Part shown: one piece after another, positions 17,157 to 26,113 of the stretch
Numbering within the stretch: position 1 is the stretch's first letter
How the letters are laid out: every line of letters starts with the position of its first letter
From: Bacteroidota bacterium
Lineage (GTDB): Bacteria > Bacteroidota > Bacteroidia > Flavobacteriales > Flavobacteriaceae
DNA length: 48,279 bases
Assembly: GCA_947447375.1 (NCBI GenBank)
Contig: CANFJB010000007.1
Span: 1 to 48,279 of the forward strand
Direction: 5' to 3'
The notes under the pieces: model-generated
What the model was told of the DNA's origin: nothing
Databases searched by the model: none
Seen by the model: the letters and a program-made list of their open reading frames with translations, nothing else
Translations under genes and position numbers: made by a program

Positions 17157-18005
17157 ATGAAATTATTAGTTGATAGCGGTTCTACAAAAGCCGATTGGAT
17201 TTCAATTGACGAAACCGGAAAAATTTTGTTTACCACACAAACATTAGGACTAAATCCTGAGGTTCTCAATAAAGAAGAAATTATATCACGAGTTAATGAT
17301 CGTTTTGATATTTCTCTAAATAAAGAAAATGTAACCCATTTATTCTTTTATGGAGCCGGTTGTGGAACTGACAGAATGAAAAATTTCTTGACCGATGTGT
17401 TCAAAGAGTATTTTCCAAACGCAACTGTTGTAGTTCACGAAGATACGTATGCAGCTGTTTATGCAACCACTCCTAAAAATGAAAAAGCAATTGTTTGTAT
17501 TTTAGGAACTGGTTCGAATTGTAGCTATTTTGATGGTAAAATCTTAAATCAAAAAGTACAGTCTTTAGGCTATATTGCAATGGATGATTGTAGCGGAAAT
17601 CAATTTGGAAGACAACTAATTCGAGATTATTATTTTGGAAAAATGCCTGCTAATTTAGCCGCTGAATTTTCAAAAACCTATGATTTGGACGCTGATGTTA
17701 TTAAAAATCAATTATACAAACAGCCCAATCCGAATGCGTATATGGCAACTTTTGCTAAATTCCTTATTCTTCATAAAGACGAAGAATATTGTCAGAAATT
17801 AGTTAGAAAAGACATGCAAGTTTTCGTTGATAATTATATTACCCAATATGAAAATTGCAAAGAAGTTCCTGTTCATTTTATAGGGTCTATAGCTTTTTAT
17901 TTGAAAGAAGAATTAAAAGAAGTTTTAGAAAGCAATGGTTTAACAATTGGAAATGTTTTAAGAAGACCAATTGATGGTTTGATTGATTTTCATATTTTAA
18001 ACTAA
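17157..18005 (+). CDS. BadF/BadG-type ATPase, N-acetylglucosamine kinase-like
   Basis: A 282-residue sugar-kinase-fold protein of the BadF/BadG/BcrA/BcrD ATPase family. The N-terminal phosphate-binding loop is LLVDSGSTKADW (about 3-14), with a second phosphate motif CILGTGSNCSYFDG (about 116-129) and an HEDTYAAVYA segment carrying the presumed catalytic Asp. Bacteroidota proteins of this type are generally annotated as N-acetylglucosamine kinase, which would feed GlcNAc from cell-wall recycling into GlcNAc-6-phosphate; substrate assignment is by family only. It stands alone between two terminators. Confidence 0.8.
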   Translation: MKLLVDSGSTKADWISIDETGKILFTTQTLGLNPEVLNKEEIISRVNDRFDISLNKENVTHLFFYGAGCGTDRMKNFLTDVFKEYFPNATVVVHEDTYAAVYATTPKNEKAIVCILGTGSNCSYFDGKILNQKVQSLGYIAMDDCSGNQFGRQLIRDYYFGKMPANLAAEFSKTYDLDADVIKNQLYKQPNPNAYMATFAKFLILHKDEEYCQKLVRKDMQVFVDNYITQYENCKEVPVHFIGSIAFYLKEELKEVLESNGLTIGNVLRRPIDGLIDFHILN

Positions 18006-18021
18006 TCTCATTTTAACATAT

Positions 18022-18061
18022 AAAAAAATCGAATTTGAAAGGAATCAAATTCGATTTTTTA
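18022..18061. terminator. Bidirectional terminator between the kinase gene and ridA
   Basis: A perfect 16-bp inverted repeat (arms 18023-18038 and 18045-18060, loop AAGGAA) is flanked by an A-run on the left and a T-run on the right, so it can act on both strands. It sits between the stop codons of two convergent genes. Confidence 0.9.
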
Positions 18062-18077
18062 TTTAGACTAGATTTTA

Positions 18078-18458
18078 TTACTTAATCGCAATCATAGAAA
18101 TTTCAACATTTACATTTCTAGGCAATTTTGCAACCTGAACCGTTTCTCTTGCTGGTGCAAATGCTTCTTCGAAATAGCTTGCATAAACAGTATTTATTCT
18201 GGCAAAATCATTCATATCTGAAATGAAAATGGTGCTTTTTACCACATTGGAGAAATCCATATCGGCAGCCTCTAGAACTGCTTTCATATTATTCATTACT
18301 TGAGATGTTTCAGCTTCTATGGTTTCCATTACCAATTCCATGTTTATAGGATCTAATGCAATTTGACCCGATGTATATAAAGTATTTCCTACTAATACGG
18401 CTTGGTTATAAGGTCCAATTGGAGCAGGAGCTTTATCTGTAAAGATTATTTTTTTCAT
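18078..18458 (-). CDS. ridA: RidA family reactive intermediate/imine deaminase
   Basis: A 126-residue YjgF/YER057c/UK114 protein, which hydrolyses enamine/imine intermediates released by PLP enzymes. Family signatures are APAPIGPYNQAVLVGN, YTSGQIALDP, VVKSTIFISDMNDF and the C-terminal APARETVQVAKLPRNVNVEI with the conserved substrate-binding Arg. It starts 2 bp after the lptD stop, so it is translated from the lptD message. Confidence 0.93.
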   Translation of the reverse strand: MKKIIFTDKAPAPIGPYNQAVLVGNTLYTSGQIALDPINMELVMETIEAETSQVMNNMKAVLEAADMDFSNVVKSTIFISDMNDFARINTVYASYFEEAFAPARETVQVAKLPRNVNVEISMIAIK

Positions 18459-18460
18459 AA

Positions 18461-21178
18461 TTATCTCAATTGTTTATCAGGAGTTGTTCTTTTCTCCCAT
18501 TTAATATCGCTAAGCACACTCGATTTAATCCCAATAAAGAATCCCCAAAAGGCATTATCTCCAAATGGAAGCCAGTTGAAATCCATTCTCCAGCTCAATA
18601 AATCTCTTTCAAATCGAAGTTGGGTGTAGGTTACTCCTTTTTGAACAAAATCGTATCCTGAGGAAGCTCCAACTCTCCATTTAGGTGTTAATTCTATATT
18701 TGATGATAAACTTAAGGTATTTCCAATAATTTTATTTTCCCGATTGTTATTACTATAAGTTAAAGAATAAGCCATCGTTAAGTTCCAAGGGATTGTTGAT
18801 TTGAAAAATTCAGATACTTTATCATCGCTACTATTTTTTTCTTTAAACTGGCTTTCACGTCGGTCGCTGAAATCGGTATTGGTACCATATAAATCATCTG
18901 GTCGACCACCATTTCGTTCTCCTTGCTTGTTTTTATTTTCTTTATCATCTCCATCTGTACTTGCCAACGAGTAATTAATAGTCATGTTGGAACTAGTCAT
19001 TCTGAATAAACTTCCGCCATTATTAATATTGAAGGTATTTATTCTTCTTCCAGAATTATCAATTGCATAAGGATCTAAAGTAGTAGCAAAATTAATATTC
19101 ATTTTATCTTTAAAGAATGAAGTTCCACCACTAATTCTTAATGGTGTCCATCTTAATGAGTCCGAGGTTGCATTATAATCGGTATGTAAATTCAAACTAT
19201 TTAATAACTTAATTTTCTTTGGTTCTGTTTTAGTTGAATCTTGATCTCTAACTTTTGCTTCGAAAGTGTTGCTTAAATCAAAACTCATAATTTTTGATTT
19301 TCCATTACCAGGAGCTCCATATATACCTTTTTCAAAACGTGTGTATTCTTTCATGATAGTTCCACTTCCATCAGCTGCATATGTATCATAGTATTTTTCA
19401 AAACTTGGAACATAACTAAATGCAATTGTAGGTCTCATTACATGTCTTATCGATTGAATTCTTTTCTTTGCTCCAAAATTAAAAGTACCATAAATGGTTG
19501 TTCCTACACTTGAACTAAAATTATAAGTTCGAAAAGCATCAAATCCATTTACAACTGATTCAACCACCTTATTTTGTTGGCTGTCAAATTTTCTATTAAT
19601 CGTTTTAAAATACCATACTTCGCTATAATTTACAGATGTAGAAGCGCTAAAGTATTTAAATATTTTAAAATTAGTACTTAAAGGAATGGTGTGTTGAATC
19701 CCTGAATTGGCATCTCTAAACATTTGAGGTTTAAAAAATAACGAATCTTTAGTTTCAATTCGATTATCTCCCATCATAGAATATTGAAAATTTATATTCT
19801 TAAAAAATCCCTTTTTCTCACCATTTTTAGGAGCAAAAGGAAAAATACGATCTACACTAACTTGAAGGGAAGGTAAAGTCATATTTATAGTTTGTGTCTG
19901 GGTATTTTGAGAGTGTGTCGCCGTTAAAGACATATTAACTTGTGGCACAGTATTGAAAGTTTTTGAGTACGAAATGGATGAACTCATAGTATTGTTTAAC
20001 CTTGAGTTATTATTAATCTGATTAATAGATTGTTGAAAATACCTGCTACTTCCTAAATTTACTGAGGCCGAAAATCTCGAATTTGGATTTGATTTTTGAT
20101 CTTTAGTATGAGACCATTGGATATTATAAATATTACTTTTGGAATAATCTGGATAACCTCTTTCAGAAGTAATCAAATTTTCAAAACGAATATTGATATT
20201 ACCTCTAAATTTATAACGTTTTGCATAACTAGATTCCCCTCTCAAAGCATAACTTCCATTGGTATAATAATCTCCCAATAATGCCAAATCATAATTGTCG
20301 CTTAAAGCAAAATAATATCCACCGTTTTGTAAGGAATAGCCTCTTAATCGAGTATCGTTAAATGTAGGCATAATAATTCCAGACGAACTAGTTTCAGTCA
20401 TTGGAAAAAAAGCAAAAGGAAGTACAATTGGTGTGGGCACATTTTCAATTACCATATGTGTAAAACCAATTACTGCTTTTTTCCCAGGAACAAATTTCAC
20501 CTTACTTGTTTGAAAATAATATTCAGGGTTTTCAATATCTTTTGAGGTGGTAAAACGAGCAGATTTCATGAAATAGACCGAATCATTTTCCCTTTTTGTT
20601 ATTTCAGCTTTAATTTTAAATTCATTCTGTTCAGTTCTAGAATTCCAAACCAAAGCTTTTTTAGTTTTGTAATTAAAACGAATGGAATCAGGTTCGATTA
20701 CATTTGCGCCCTGTTTAAAAATGGGAAGTTGGGTATAATGCCCTGTAGAGTCTTTAATTCGACCTGCATAAATTTCATTTTTTTCGTAATCCAATACAAT
20801 AATTCCCGATTTTAACTCAATATCTTGATAAAACAATTCTGCTTTATCATACAATGTCATTTGTTTCTTTTTCTGATTTATTTTTTCATAACCTAATGCT
20901 GTTCTTTTTATTTTAGATTCTAATAGCGCTTTTTTAGGTTTTAAAGTATCTTTTTTGATTGTATCAGTACTAATTTTGATGTCTTTTGCGTTATTCTTTG
21001 TAATCTCAGATTCTTCTTTGGCCTTGATTTCAATAGGTTTTTTAGGTAAATCTTGGGAGTATGATTTATTAGATCCTATTGTTAGGAAAAATGCTAATAA
21101 AACGATATTAAATAAGTTTGTATACAAAGGTTTAAATGCTATTTTTGTAAAATCAACGTTTGGTTTTTCAAATTTCAA
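18461..21178 (-). CDS. lptD: LptD-like outer-membrane LPS assembly protein
   Basis: A protein of about 905 residues: a signal peptide (FNIVLLAFFLTIGSNKSYSQ), an OstA-like periplasmic domain (about 75-220; RTALGYEKINQKKKQMTLYDKAELFYQDIELKSGIIVLDYE) and a long C-terminal beta-barrel (SSSGIIMPTF ... WLPFGDNAFWGFFIGIK). It matches Bacteroidota proteins annotated as putative LptD, which insert lipopolysaccharide into the outer leaflet. The start used is TTG at 21178 (LKFEKPNVDFTKIAF), because a perfect -7 element lies at 21199-21206. An alternative TTG start at 21211 would lie upstream of the likely transcript start. ridA follows 2 bp downstream; the amidase gene is divergent. Confidence 0.88.
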   Translation of the reverse strand: MKFEKPNVDFTKIAFKPLYTNLFNIVLLAFFLTIGSNKSYSQDLPKKPIEIKAKEESEITKNNAKDIKISTDTIKKDTLKPKKALLESKIKRTALGYEKINQKKKQMTLYDKAELFYQDIELKSGIIVLDYEKNEIYAGRIKDSTGHYTQLPIFKQGANVIEPDSIRFNYKTKKALVWNSRTEQNEFKIKAEITKRENDSVYFMKSARFTTSKDIENPEYYFQTSKVKFVPGKKAVIGFTHMVIENVPTPIVLPFAFFPMTETSSSGIIMPTFNDTRLRGYSLQNGGYYFALSDNYDLALLGDYYTNGSYALRGESSYAKRYKFRGNINIRFENLITSERGYPDYSKSNIYNIQWSHTKDQKSNPNSRFSASVNLGSSRYFQQSINQINNNSRLNNTMSSSISYSKTFNTVPQVNMSLTATHSQNTQTQTINMTLPSLQVSVDRIFPFAPKNGEKKGFFKNINFQYSMMGDNRIETKDSLFFKPQMFRDANSGIQHTIPLSTNFKIFKYFSASTSVNYSEVWYFKTINRKFDSQQNKVVESVVNGFDAFRTYNFSSSVGTTIYGTFNFGAKKRIQSIRHVMRPTIAFSYVPSFEKYYDTYAADGSGTIMKEYTRFEKGIYGAPGNGKSKIMSFDLSNTFEAKVRDQDSTKTEPKKIKLLNSLNLHTDYNATSDSLRWTPLRISGGTSFFKDKMNINFATTLDPYAIDNSGRRINTFNINNGGSLFRMTSSNMTINYSLASTDGDDKENKNKQGERNGGRPDDLYGTNTDFSDRRESQFKEKNSSDDKVSEFFKSTIPWNLTMAYSLTYSNNNRENKIIGNTLSLSSNIELTPKWRVGASSGYDFVQKGVTYTQLRFERDLLSWRMDFNWLPFGDNAFWGFFIGIKSSVLSDIKWEKRTTPDKQLR

Positions 21179-21198
21179 AACTACACATAAATTTTGGT

Positions 21199-21206
21199 CA
21201 AAAATA
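21199..21206 (-). promoter_or_regulatory. Candidate -7 element of lptD-ridA
   Basis: The minus strand reads TATTTTTG, a full match to TAnnTTTG, about 21 bp before the TTG start at 21178. The upstream element is not evident. Confidence 0.45.
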
Positions 21207-21261
21207 ATCAAATATTAGATTTATAATCTTAAGGATATAATAAAATTAACTTAATAGGTTT

Positions 21262-22446
21262 ATGAATATTAAAAATAAAATTAAAGTCTTATCAATCATT
21301 AGCGTTCTAGCAATTTCTATTTCTGGTTATTCTCAAAGTAAAAAATTCAAGGTTACTTTAGATGCTGGGCATGGAGATCATGATTTTGGAGCAGTTTATA
21401 ATGGGCATATTGAAAAAAACATTGCATTAGGTATTGTTTTGAAAGTAGGTAAAATCTTGGAAGATCAACCAAATTTTGAAGTAAATTATACCCGTCAAAC
21501 TGACGAATTTATTGGACTTGTTGAGCGCGCAAATATTGCCAATAGGGTGGATGCTAATATTTTTGTGTCAATTCATTGCAATGCAAATAAAAATACAGCT
21601 GCCGATGGAACCGAAACGTATGTAATGGGTATGACTAAAAACGCTTCGAGTTTAGCTGTCGCAAAAAATGAAAATGAAGTGGTGACATTAGAAAAAGATT
21701 ATAAACAAAAATACAACGGATACAATCCAAGTTCCCCAGAAACCTTGATTGGATTGACATTAATGCAAGAAGATTTCCTAAATAATAGTATTTCACTTGC
21801 TGCTAAAATTGAGGATGAATTTACAGGCATTGGAAAAAAAATTAGAGGTGGCGGAGTAAAACAAGCTCCTTACATGGTTCTTCACAAAGCCTATATGCCA
21901 AGAGTTCTAATTGAAACTGGTTTTGTTTCTAACCCAGTTGAAGGTGCTATATTAGATTCTGAAGAGGGTCAAAACGATATTGCAAATGCCGTTGCCAAAG
22001 CAATTATTAGTTACAAAAAGGAATATTTTGGTAATGGTGATGGTTATTCAGAAGAGAATCGTCCATCAAAAAAAATAGTTGAAAAAACAACTACCGACAC
22101 AGCAACTCCTCCGAAAAAGGATATTGATAAAACAGATGAAGTTGTAAAAAAAGATACTAAAAAAGAAAAGTCAAAAGAAGCTGAAAACGAATCAGGTTTA
22201 GTTTTTAAAGTTCAAATTGCAGCTAGTAATAAAAAGATGGATTTAAATCCAAGCAATTTTAAAGGTCTAAAAAATATTGAATTAGATGATTCAGGATCGA
22301 TTAATAAATATTTCTATGGTCAAACCTCTGATTATGAAGAAGCCAAAAAGTTTTTATCAGAAGTAAAATCAAAAGGTTATAATTCAGCCTTCATCATAGC
22401 TCTTAAAAACGGAAAGTCTATTCCTTTAAAAGATGCCGTTAAATAG
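21262..22446 (+). CDS. N-acetylmuramoyl-L-alanine amidase (Amidase_3) with C-terminal SPOR-like domain
   Basis: A 394-residue periplasmic zinc amidase that cleaves the bond between MurNAc and the stem peptide. It has a signal peptide (to SGYSQ, about 25) and an Amidase_3 domain (about 30-255). The first zinc His is in DAGHGDHDFGA, a Glu ligand in HIEKN, a His in FVSIHCNAN and the catalytic Glu in RVLIETGFVSNP. A Lys/Asp/Glu-rich linker follows (about 265-310), then a C-terminal domain (VFKVQIAASNKKMDLN ... YNSAFIIALKNGK) resembling SPOR, which binds denuded glycan strands. It is first in a long co-directional run. Confidence 0.93.
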   Translation: MNIKNKIKVLSIISVLAISISGYSQSKKFKVTLDAGHGDHDFGAVYNGHIEKNIALGIVLKVGKILEDQPNFEVNYTRQTDEFIGLVERANIANRVDANIFVSIHCNANKNTAADGTETYVMGMTKNASSLAVAKNENEVVTLEKDYKQKYNGYNPSSPETLIGLTLMQEDFLNNSISLAAKIEDEFTGIGKKIRGGGVKQAPYMVLHKAYMPRVLIETGFVSNPVEGAILDSEEGQNDIANAVAKAIISYKKEYFGNGDGYSEENRPSKKIVEKTTTDTATPPKKDIDKTDEVVKKDTKKEKSKEAENESGLVFKVQIAASNKKMDLNPSNFKGLKNIELDDSGSINKYFYGQTSDYEEAKKFLSEVKSKGYNSAFIIALKNGKSIPLKDAVK

Positions 22447-22457
22447 TTCTATTTAAC
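22438..22457 (+). terminator. Weak hairpin at the 3' end of the amidase gene
   Basis: GTTAAATA and TATTTAAC form 8-bp arms around GTTC, overlapping the amidase stop codon, followed by CAAAGTTTTATTTT. It is AU-rich, so it would at most attenuate read-through into the MlaD gene. A very similar element occurs at 29610-29632. Confidence 0.4.
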
Positions 22458-22470
22458 CAAAGTTTTATTT

Positions 22471-22478
22471 TAAATTTG
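22471..22478 (+). promoter_or_regulatory. Candidate -7 element before the MlaD gene
   Basis: TAAATTTG fully matches TAnnTTTG and lies 16 bp upstream of the TTG start codon. It could give an internal promoter for the MlaD to bshA run. Confidence 0.42.
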
Positions 22479-22494
22479 TATAAAATATCTGAAA

Positions 22495-23454
22495 TTGAAA
22501 ATCACTAAAGAAATAAAAGCCGGAATATTAGTTATTGCATCCATTTCCTTATTTATATGGGGCTATAGTTATTTAAAAGGTAAAGACATACTTGATAATT
22601 ACAAAACATTTTTTGTAAAATATGAAAACGTAGAAGGTTTAGCTGCGACTGCTCCAATAACTATTAACGGACTTGTTGTAGGTCAAGTTGCTGGAATTAA
22701 ACTACAACCCAACGGAGAAATAGTGGTCCAACTACAAATCAAAAATGATTTTCCTTTTTCTAAATCTAGTGTTGTAGCTATATACGAACCTGGATTAATC
22801 GCTGGAAAACAACTTCAAATTATTCCTAATTTTAATGATAAAACGGTTGCAGTTAGTGGTGATACTTTGACAAGTTCTGTAAAAAAAGGGTTGACAGATT
22901 TAGTAAGTGATAAGTTAGCACCATTACAACAAAAAATTGAAAAAATGGTTGTAAATGCGGATTTGCTTCTGACCAATTTAAATGAAGTTTTAGATGCAAA
23001 ATCTAAAGAGAATTTAAAAAATAGTATATCCAATTTAAGCAAAACTATTGAAGGATTAAATTCTGTTGTTACTAATGCCAATGCTATAATATCTAATAAT
23101 AAAGGGAATATCGATAAAACGCTTTCCAATTTGAATAAAGTTTCAACTGATTTTTCAAAGATTTCTGATTCTTTATCAAAAGCCAATTTTACGAAAGTGG
23201 TCAATGATCTTGAAAAAACGCTTTCCAATGTTGATAAAATTATGAATGACGTTCAGTCTGGAAAAGGTTCTTTAGGGAAGATTGTTAAAGACGATGCTTT
23301 GTACAACAATTTAGAAAAAACCTCAAAAGAACTAGAATTGTTATTACAAGATTTAAGGTTGAATCCTACTAGATATATTAATGTTTCATTATTTGGGAAG
23401 AAAAACAAACCTTATGTCACTCCAAACGATTCAATTAAAAACACTAAAAACTAA
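22495..23454 (+). CDS. MlaD/MCE family lipid-transport protein
   Basis: A 319-residue protein with an N-terminal membrane anchor (AGILVIASISLFIWGYSYLKG, about 8-28), one MCE domain (about 38-115; YENVEGLAATAPITINGLVVGQVAGI) and a long predicted coiled-coil tail (about 140-285) rich in Leu, Asn and Lys. MCE proteins form hexameric rings or tubes that carry phospholipids across the periplasm with an MlaE/MlaF ABC transporter. Those partners are not in this window. The start codon is TTG; no better in-frame start is available. The Fe-S gene begins 6 bp downstream. Confidence 0.92.
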   Translation: MKITKEIKAGILVIASISLFIWGYSYLKGKDILDNYKTFFVKYENVEGLAATAPITINGLVVGQVAGIKLQPNGEIVVQLQIKNDFPFSKSSVVAIYEPGLIAGKQLQIIPNFNDKTVAVSGDTLTSSVKKGLTDLVSDKLAPLQQKIEKMVVNADLLLTNLNEVLDAKSKENLKNSISNLSKTIEGLNSVVTNANAIISNNKGNIDKTLSNLNKVSTDFSKISDSLSKANFTKVVNDLEKTLSNVDKIMNDVQSGKGSLGKIVKDDALYNNLEKTSKELELLLQDLRLNPTRYINVSLFGKKNKPYVTPNDSIKNTKN

Positions 23455-23460
23455 ATCTTT

Positions 23461-24789
23461 ATGGGATTAGTAAATATGTTATTTGCAATTATTTTAATTT
23501 TAGGTTTCGGGTTTTTCACTATTAATATTAGAAAAATAATTAGAAATATAAAATTAGGTCAAGAGGTAAATCGTTCTGACAATCCTTCTTTAAGATGGAA
23601 AAATATGGCAATGATTGCTCTTGGACAATCAAAAATGGTTAAAAGACCAATCGCTGGTTTCCTTCATATTATAGTATATGTTGGTTTTATTATAATAAAT
23701 CTCGAATTACTTGAAATAATAATTGACGGACTCTTTGGTTCACACAGAATTTTTTCAAGTCTTGGAACTTTATATAATTGCTTAATAGGTTCATTTGAAA
23801 TATTAGCAATTTTGGTATTGGTCTCTGTAATCATATTCTATGCAAGAAGGAATATTATTAAGTTAAATCGTTTCATTCATAATGATTTAAAAGGATGGCC
23901 AAAGAGCGATGCTAATTATATATTGTATTTTGAAATTGTTTTGATGTCATTATTTTTATTAATGAATGCTGCCGATCTTCATTTGCAAAATGTTTCTGGA
24001 GGATTCGGACATTATAGTAAAGCAGGTGCGTTCCCAATTTCTCAATTCCTTTTGCCATTTTTCGAAGGACTTTCAGCAAATGTAGTTTTCATTTTAGAAA
24101 GAACTTTTTGGTGGCTACATATTATTGGAATATTAATATTCTTGAATTACCTCTATTTTTCAAAACATCTTCATATTTTATTGGCTTTTCCAAATACCTA
24201 TTTTGCCAATTTAAAACCTGCTGGTCAATTTGACAATTTAGAGTCGGTAACCAAAGAAGTTAAATTAATGATGGATCCAAACGCCGATCCATTTGCAGCA
24301 GCTCCAGTTGACGAAAATGCTTTACCGTCAAAATTTGGTGCAAGCGATGTTCAAGATTTAAATTGGGTTCAATTACTAAATGCCTATACTTGTACCGAGT
24401 GTGGAAGGTGTACTTCCGTATGTCCTGCAAATCAAACCGGTAAAAAATTATCTCCTAGAAAAATCATGATGGACACTAGAGATCGTTTAGTGGAAGTTGG
24501 AAATAATATCGATAAAAATAAAGGAGTTTTCATTCCTGATAATGTTACTTTATTAAATAATTATATCTCTGCAGAAGAAATTTGGGCTTGTACTTCTTGT
24601 AATGCATGCGTTGAAGAATGTCCAGTAAATATCAATCCATTATCAATAATAATGGACATGCGAAGGTATTTAGTAATGGAACAAAGTGCTGCGCCAATGC
24701 CTTTAAATAACATGATGAGCAATATTGAAAATAATGGAGCACCATGGCAATACAATCAACAAGATCGATTGAATTGGAAAGAAGAATAA
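23461..24789 (+). CDS. Membrane-bound 4Fe-4S dicluster protein (HdrC/GlpC-like with NarI-like membrane part)
   Basis: A 442-residue protein with about five transmembrane helices in the first 245 residues and a soluble C-terminal two-cluster ferredoxin domain. The Cys motifs are complete: C311/C314/C317/C321 (CTECGRCTSVCP) and C377/C380/C383/C387 (CTSCNACVEECP). Membrane histidines in FLHIIVYVGF, WWLHIIGI and KHLHIL could bind b-type heme. With the CCG-domain protein at 25313 it resembles a split heterodisulfide-reductase/GlpC-type unit passing electrons to or from quinone. The substrate is unknown. Confidence 0.87.
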   Translation: MGLVNMLFAIILILGFGFFTINIRKIIRNIKLGQEVNRSDNPSLRWKNMAMIALGQSKMVKRPIAGFLHIIVYVGFIIINLELLEIIIDGLFGSHRIFSSLGTLYNCLIGSFEILAILVLVSVIIFYARRNIIKLNRFIHNDLKGWPKSDANYILYFEIVLMSLFLLMNAADLHLQNVSGGFGHYSKAGAFPISQFLLPFFEGLSANVVFILERTFWWLHIIGILIFLNYLYFSKHLHILLAFPNTYFANLKPAGQFDNLESVTKEVKLMMDPNADPFAAAPVDENALPSKFGASDVQDLNWVQLLNAYTCTECGRCTSVCPANQTGKKLSPRKIMMDTRDRLVEVGNNIDKNKGVFIPDNVTLLNNYISAEEIWACTSCNACVEECPVNINPLSIIMDMRRYLVMEQSAAPMPLNNMMSNIENNGAPWQYNQQDRLNWKEE

Positions 24790-24827
24790 CACAATAAATT
24801 AAATAACAACACAACAACAACAACAAA

Positions 24828-25274
24828 ATGAGTTTAGAAGAATTAGACAAGAAATTAGTATCAGCCTCAGAAAATGGTCAAACTATAAGCCCAATTTTAG
24901 CCGAAGGAGTAAAAAATTATCTAATTGATATCGATGGTACAATTTGCGATGATATCCCAAATGAAGAGCCAGAAAGAATGTTAACCGCTGAAGTTTATCC
25001 TGATGCTTTAATCACTTTAAATAAATGGTATGATGAAGGTCATATTATTTGCTTTTTTACATCAAGAACTGAAGAACACAGAGATTATACTGAAACTTGG
25101 TTGAAAAAACATGGGTTTAAATACCATGGAATGGTAATGGGAAAACCTCGTGGTGGAAATTATCATTGGATAGATAATCACTTGGTTAAAGCTACAAGAT
25201 ACAGAGGAAAATTCACTGATTTAGTAGATAAAGAAGTTACCATTCAGGTTTTTGATGACGAACATCACGAATAA
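24828..25274 (+). CDS. HAD-superfamily-like phosphatase
   Basis: A 148-residue cytoplasmic protein with HAD motif I DIDGTICDD (nucleophile D34, acid D36), motif II in CFFTSRTEEHRDYTE and a basic KPRGGNYHWIDNHLVKATRY segment in place of motif III/IV. Homologues are sometimes labelled phosphoheptose isomerase, but no SIS domain is visible and the sequence supports a HAD phosphohydrolase instead. It sits between the two Fe-S subunit genes. The leader contains five CAA triplets (24812-24826) directly before the ATG and no Shine-Dalgarno sequence. Confidence 0.8.
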   Translation: MSLEELDKKLVSASENGQTISPILAEGVKNYLIDIDGTICDDIPNEEPERMLTAEVYPDALITLNKWYDEGHIICFFTSRTEEHRDYTETWLKKHGFKYHGMVMGKPRGGNYHWIDNHLVKATRYRGKFTDLVDKEVTIQVFDDEHHE

Positions 25275-25312
25275 AATTTAATTTATTAGTTGTTTAAAAT
25301 AATAATTAGAAT

Positions 25313-26104
25313 ATGTCAGAAAATTTAGTAGTCCCAACGATGGCAGAGATGCTTGCACAAGGAAAACAACCCGAAGTATTATTTTGGGTAGGTTGTTCAG
25401 GTAGTTTCGACGATAGAGCTAAGAAAATTACAAAAGCGTTTGTTAAGATTTTAAATAAATCTAATGTTTCTTTTGCTGTTCTTGGAACTGAAGAAAGTTG
25501 TTCTGGTGATCCTGCTAAACGTGCTGGAAATGAATTTCTATTTCAAATGCAAGCCATGATGAATATTGAAGTTCTAAATGCATACGAGGCTAAAAAAATT
25601 GTTACTGCCTGTCCGCATTGTTTCAATACTTTAAAAAATGAATATCCTGAATTAGGCGGAAAATACGAAGTTATTCACCATACTGAATTTTTAAAATCTT
25701 TATTAAATGATGGTCGTTTGACTATTGAAGGCGGTCAATTTAATGGTAAAAAAATTACTTTTCACGATCCTTGTTATTTAGGAAGAGCAAATTCAATTTA
25801 TGAAGCACCCAGAGATTTAATTGATAAATTGGATGCTGAACTACTTGAAATGAAACGCTCAAAGGCAAATGGATTGTGTTGTGGCGCTGGTGGTGCTCAA
25901 ATGTTTAAAGATGCTGAAGCTGGAAATAAAGAAATTAATATTGAAAGAACAGAAGATGCTTTGACAACCAATCCAGATATTATTGCAACAGGTTGTCCAT
26001 TTTGTAACACCATGTTGACTGACGGAATTAAGAATAAAGAAAAAGAAGGTGAAGTCAAAGTGATGGATATTGCCGAATTAATTGCAAACGCTCAAGACTT
26101 ATAA
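25313..26104 (+). CDS. CCG-domain Fe-S protein, HdrB/GlcF-like subunit
   Basis: A 263-residue soluble protein with two cysteine-rich CCG-type modules. The first includes WVGCSGSFDDR and TACPHCFNTLKNEYPEL; the second includes FHDPCYLGRANSIYEAPR, GLCCGAGGAQMFKD and TGCPFCNTML. Such domains bind the unusual [4Fe-4S] cluster of heterodisulfide reductase or act in GlcF/LutA oxidoreductases. It is the natural partner of the membrane Fe-S protein two genes upstream. No flavoprotein subunit is adjacent, so the electron donor and acceptor are unknown. Confidence 0.88.
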   Translation: MSENLVVPTMAEMLAQGKQPEVLFWVGCSGSFDDRAKKITKAFVKILNKSNVSFAVLGTEESCSGDPAKRAGNEFLFQMQAMMNIEVLNAYEAKKIVTACPHCFNTLKNEYPELGGKYEVIHHTEFLKSLLNDGRLTIEGGQFNGKKITFHDPCYLGRANSIYEAPRDLIDKLDAELLEMKRSKANGLCCGAGGAQMFKDAEAGNKEINIERTEDALTTNPDIIATGCPFCNTMLTDGIKNKEKEGEVKVMDIAELIANAQDL

Positions 26105-26113
26105 ATAAATATC

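Noticed and set aside
24828..25274. Phosphoheptose isomerase
   Set aside because: No SIS-domain motifs are visible; the DIDGT motif indicates a HAD-type protein.
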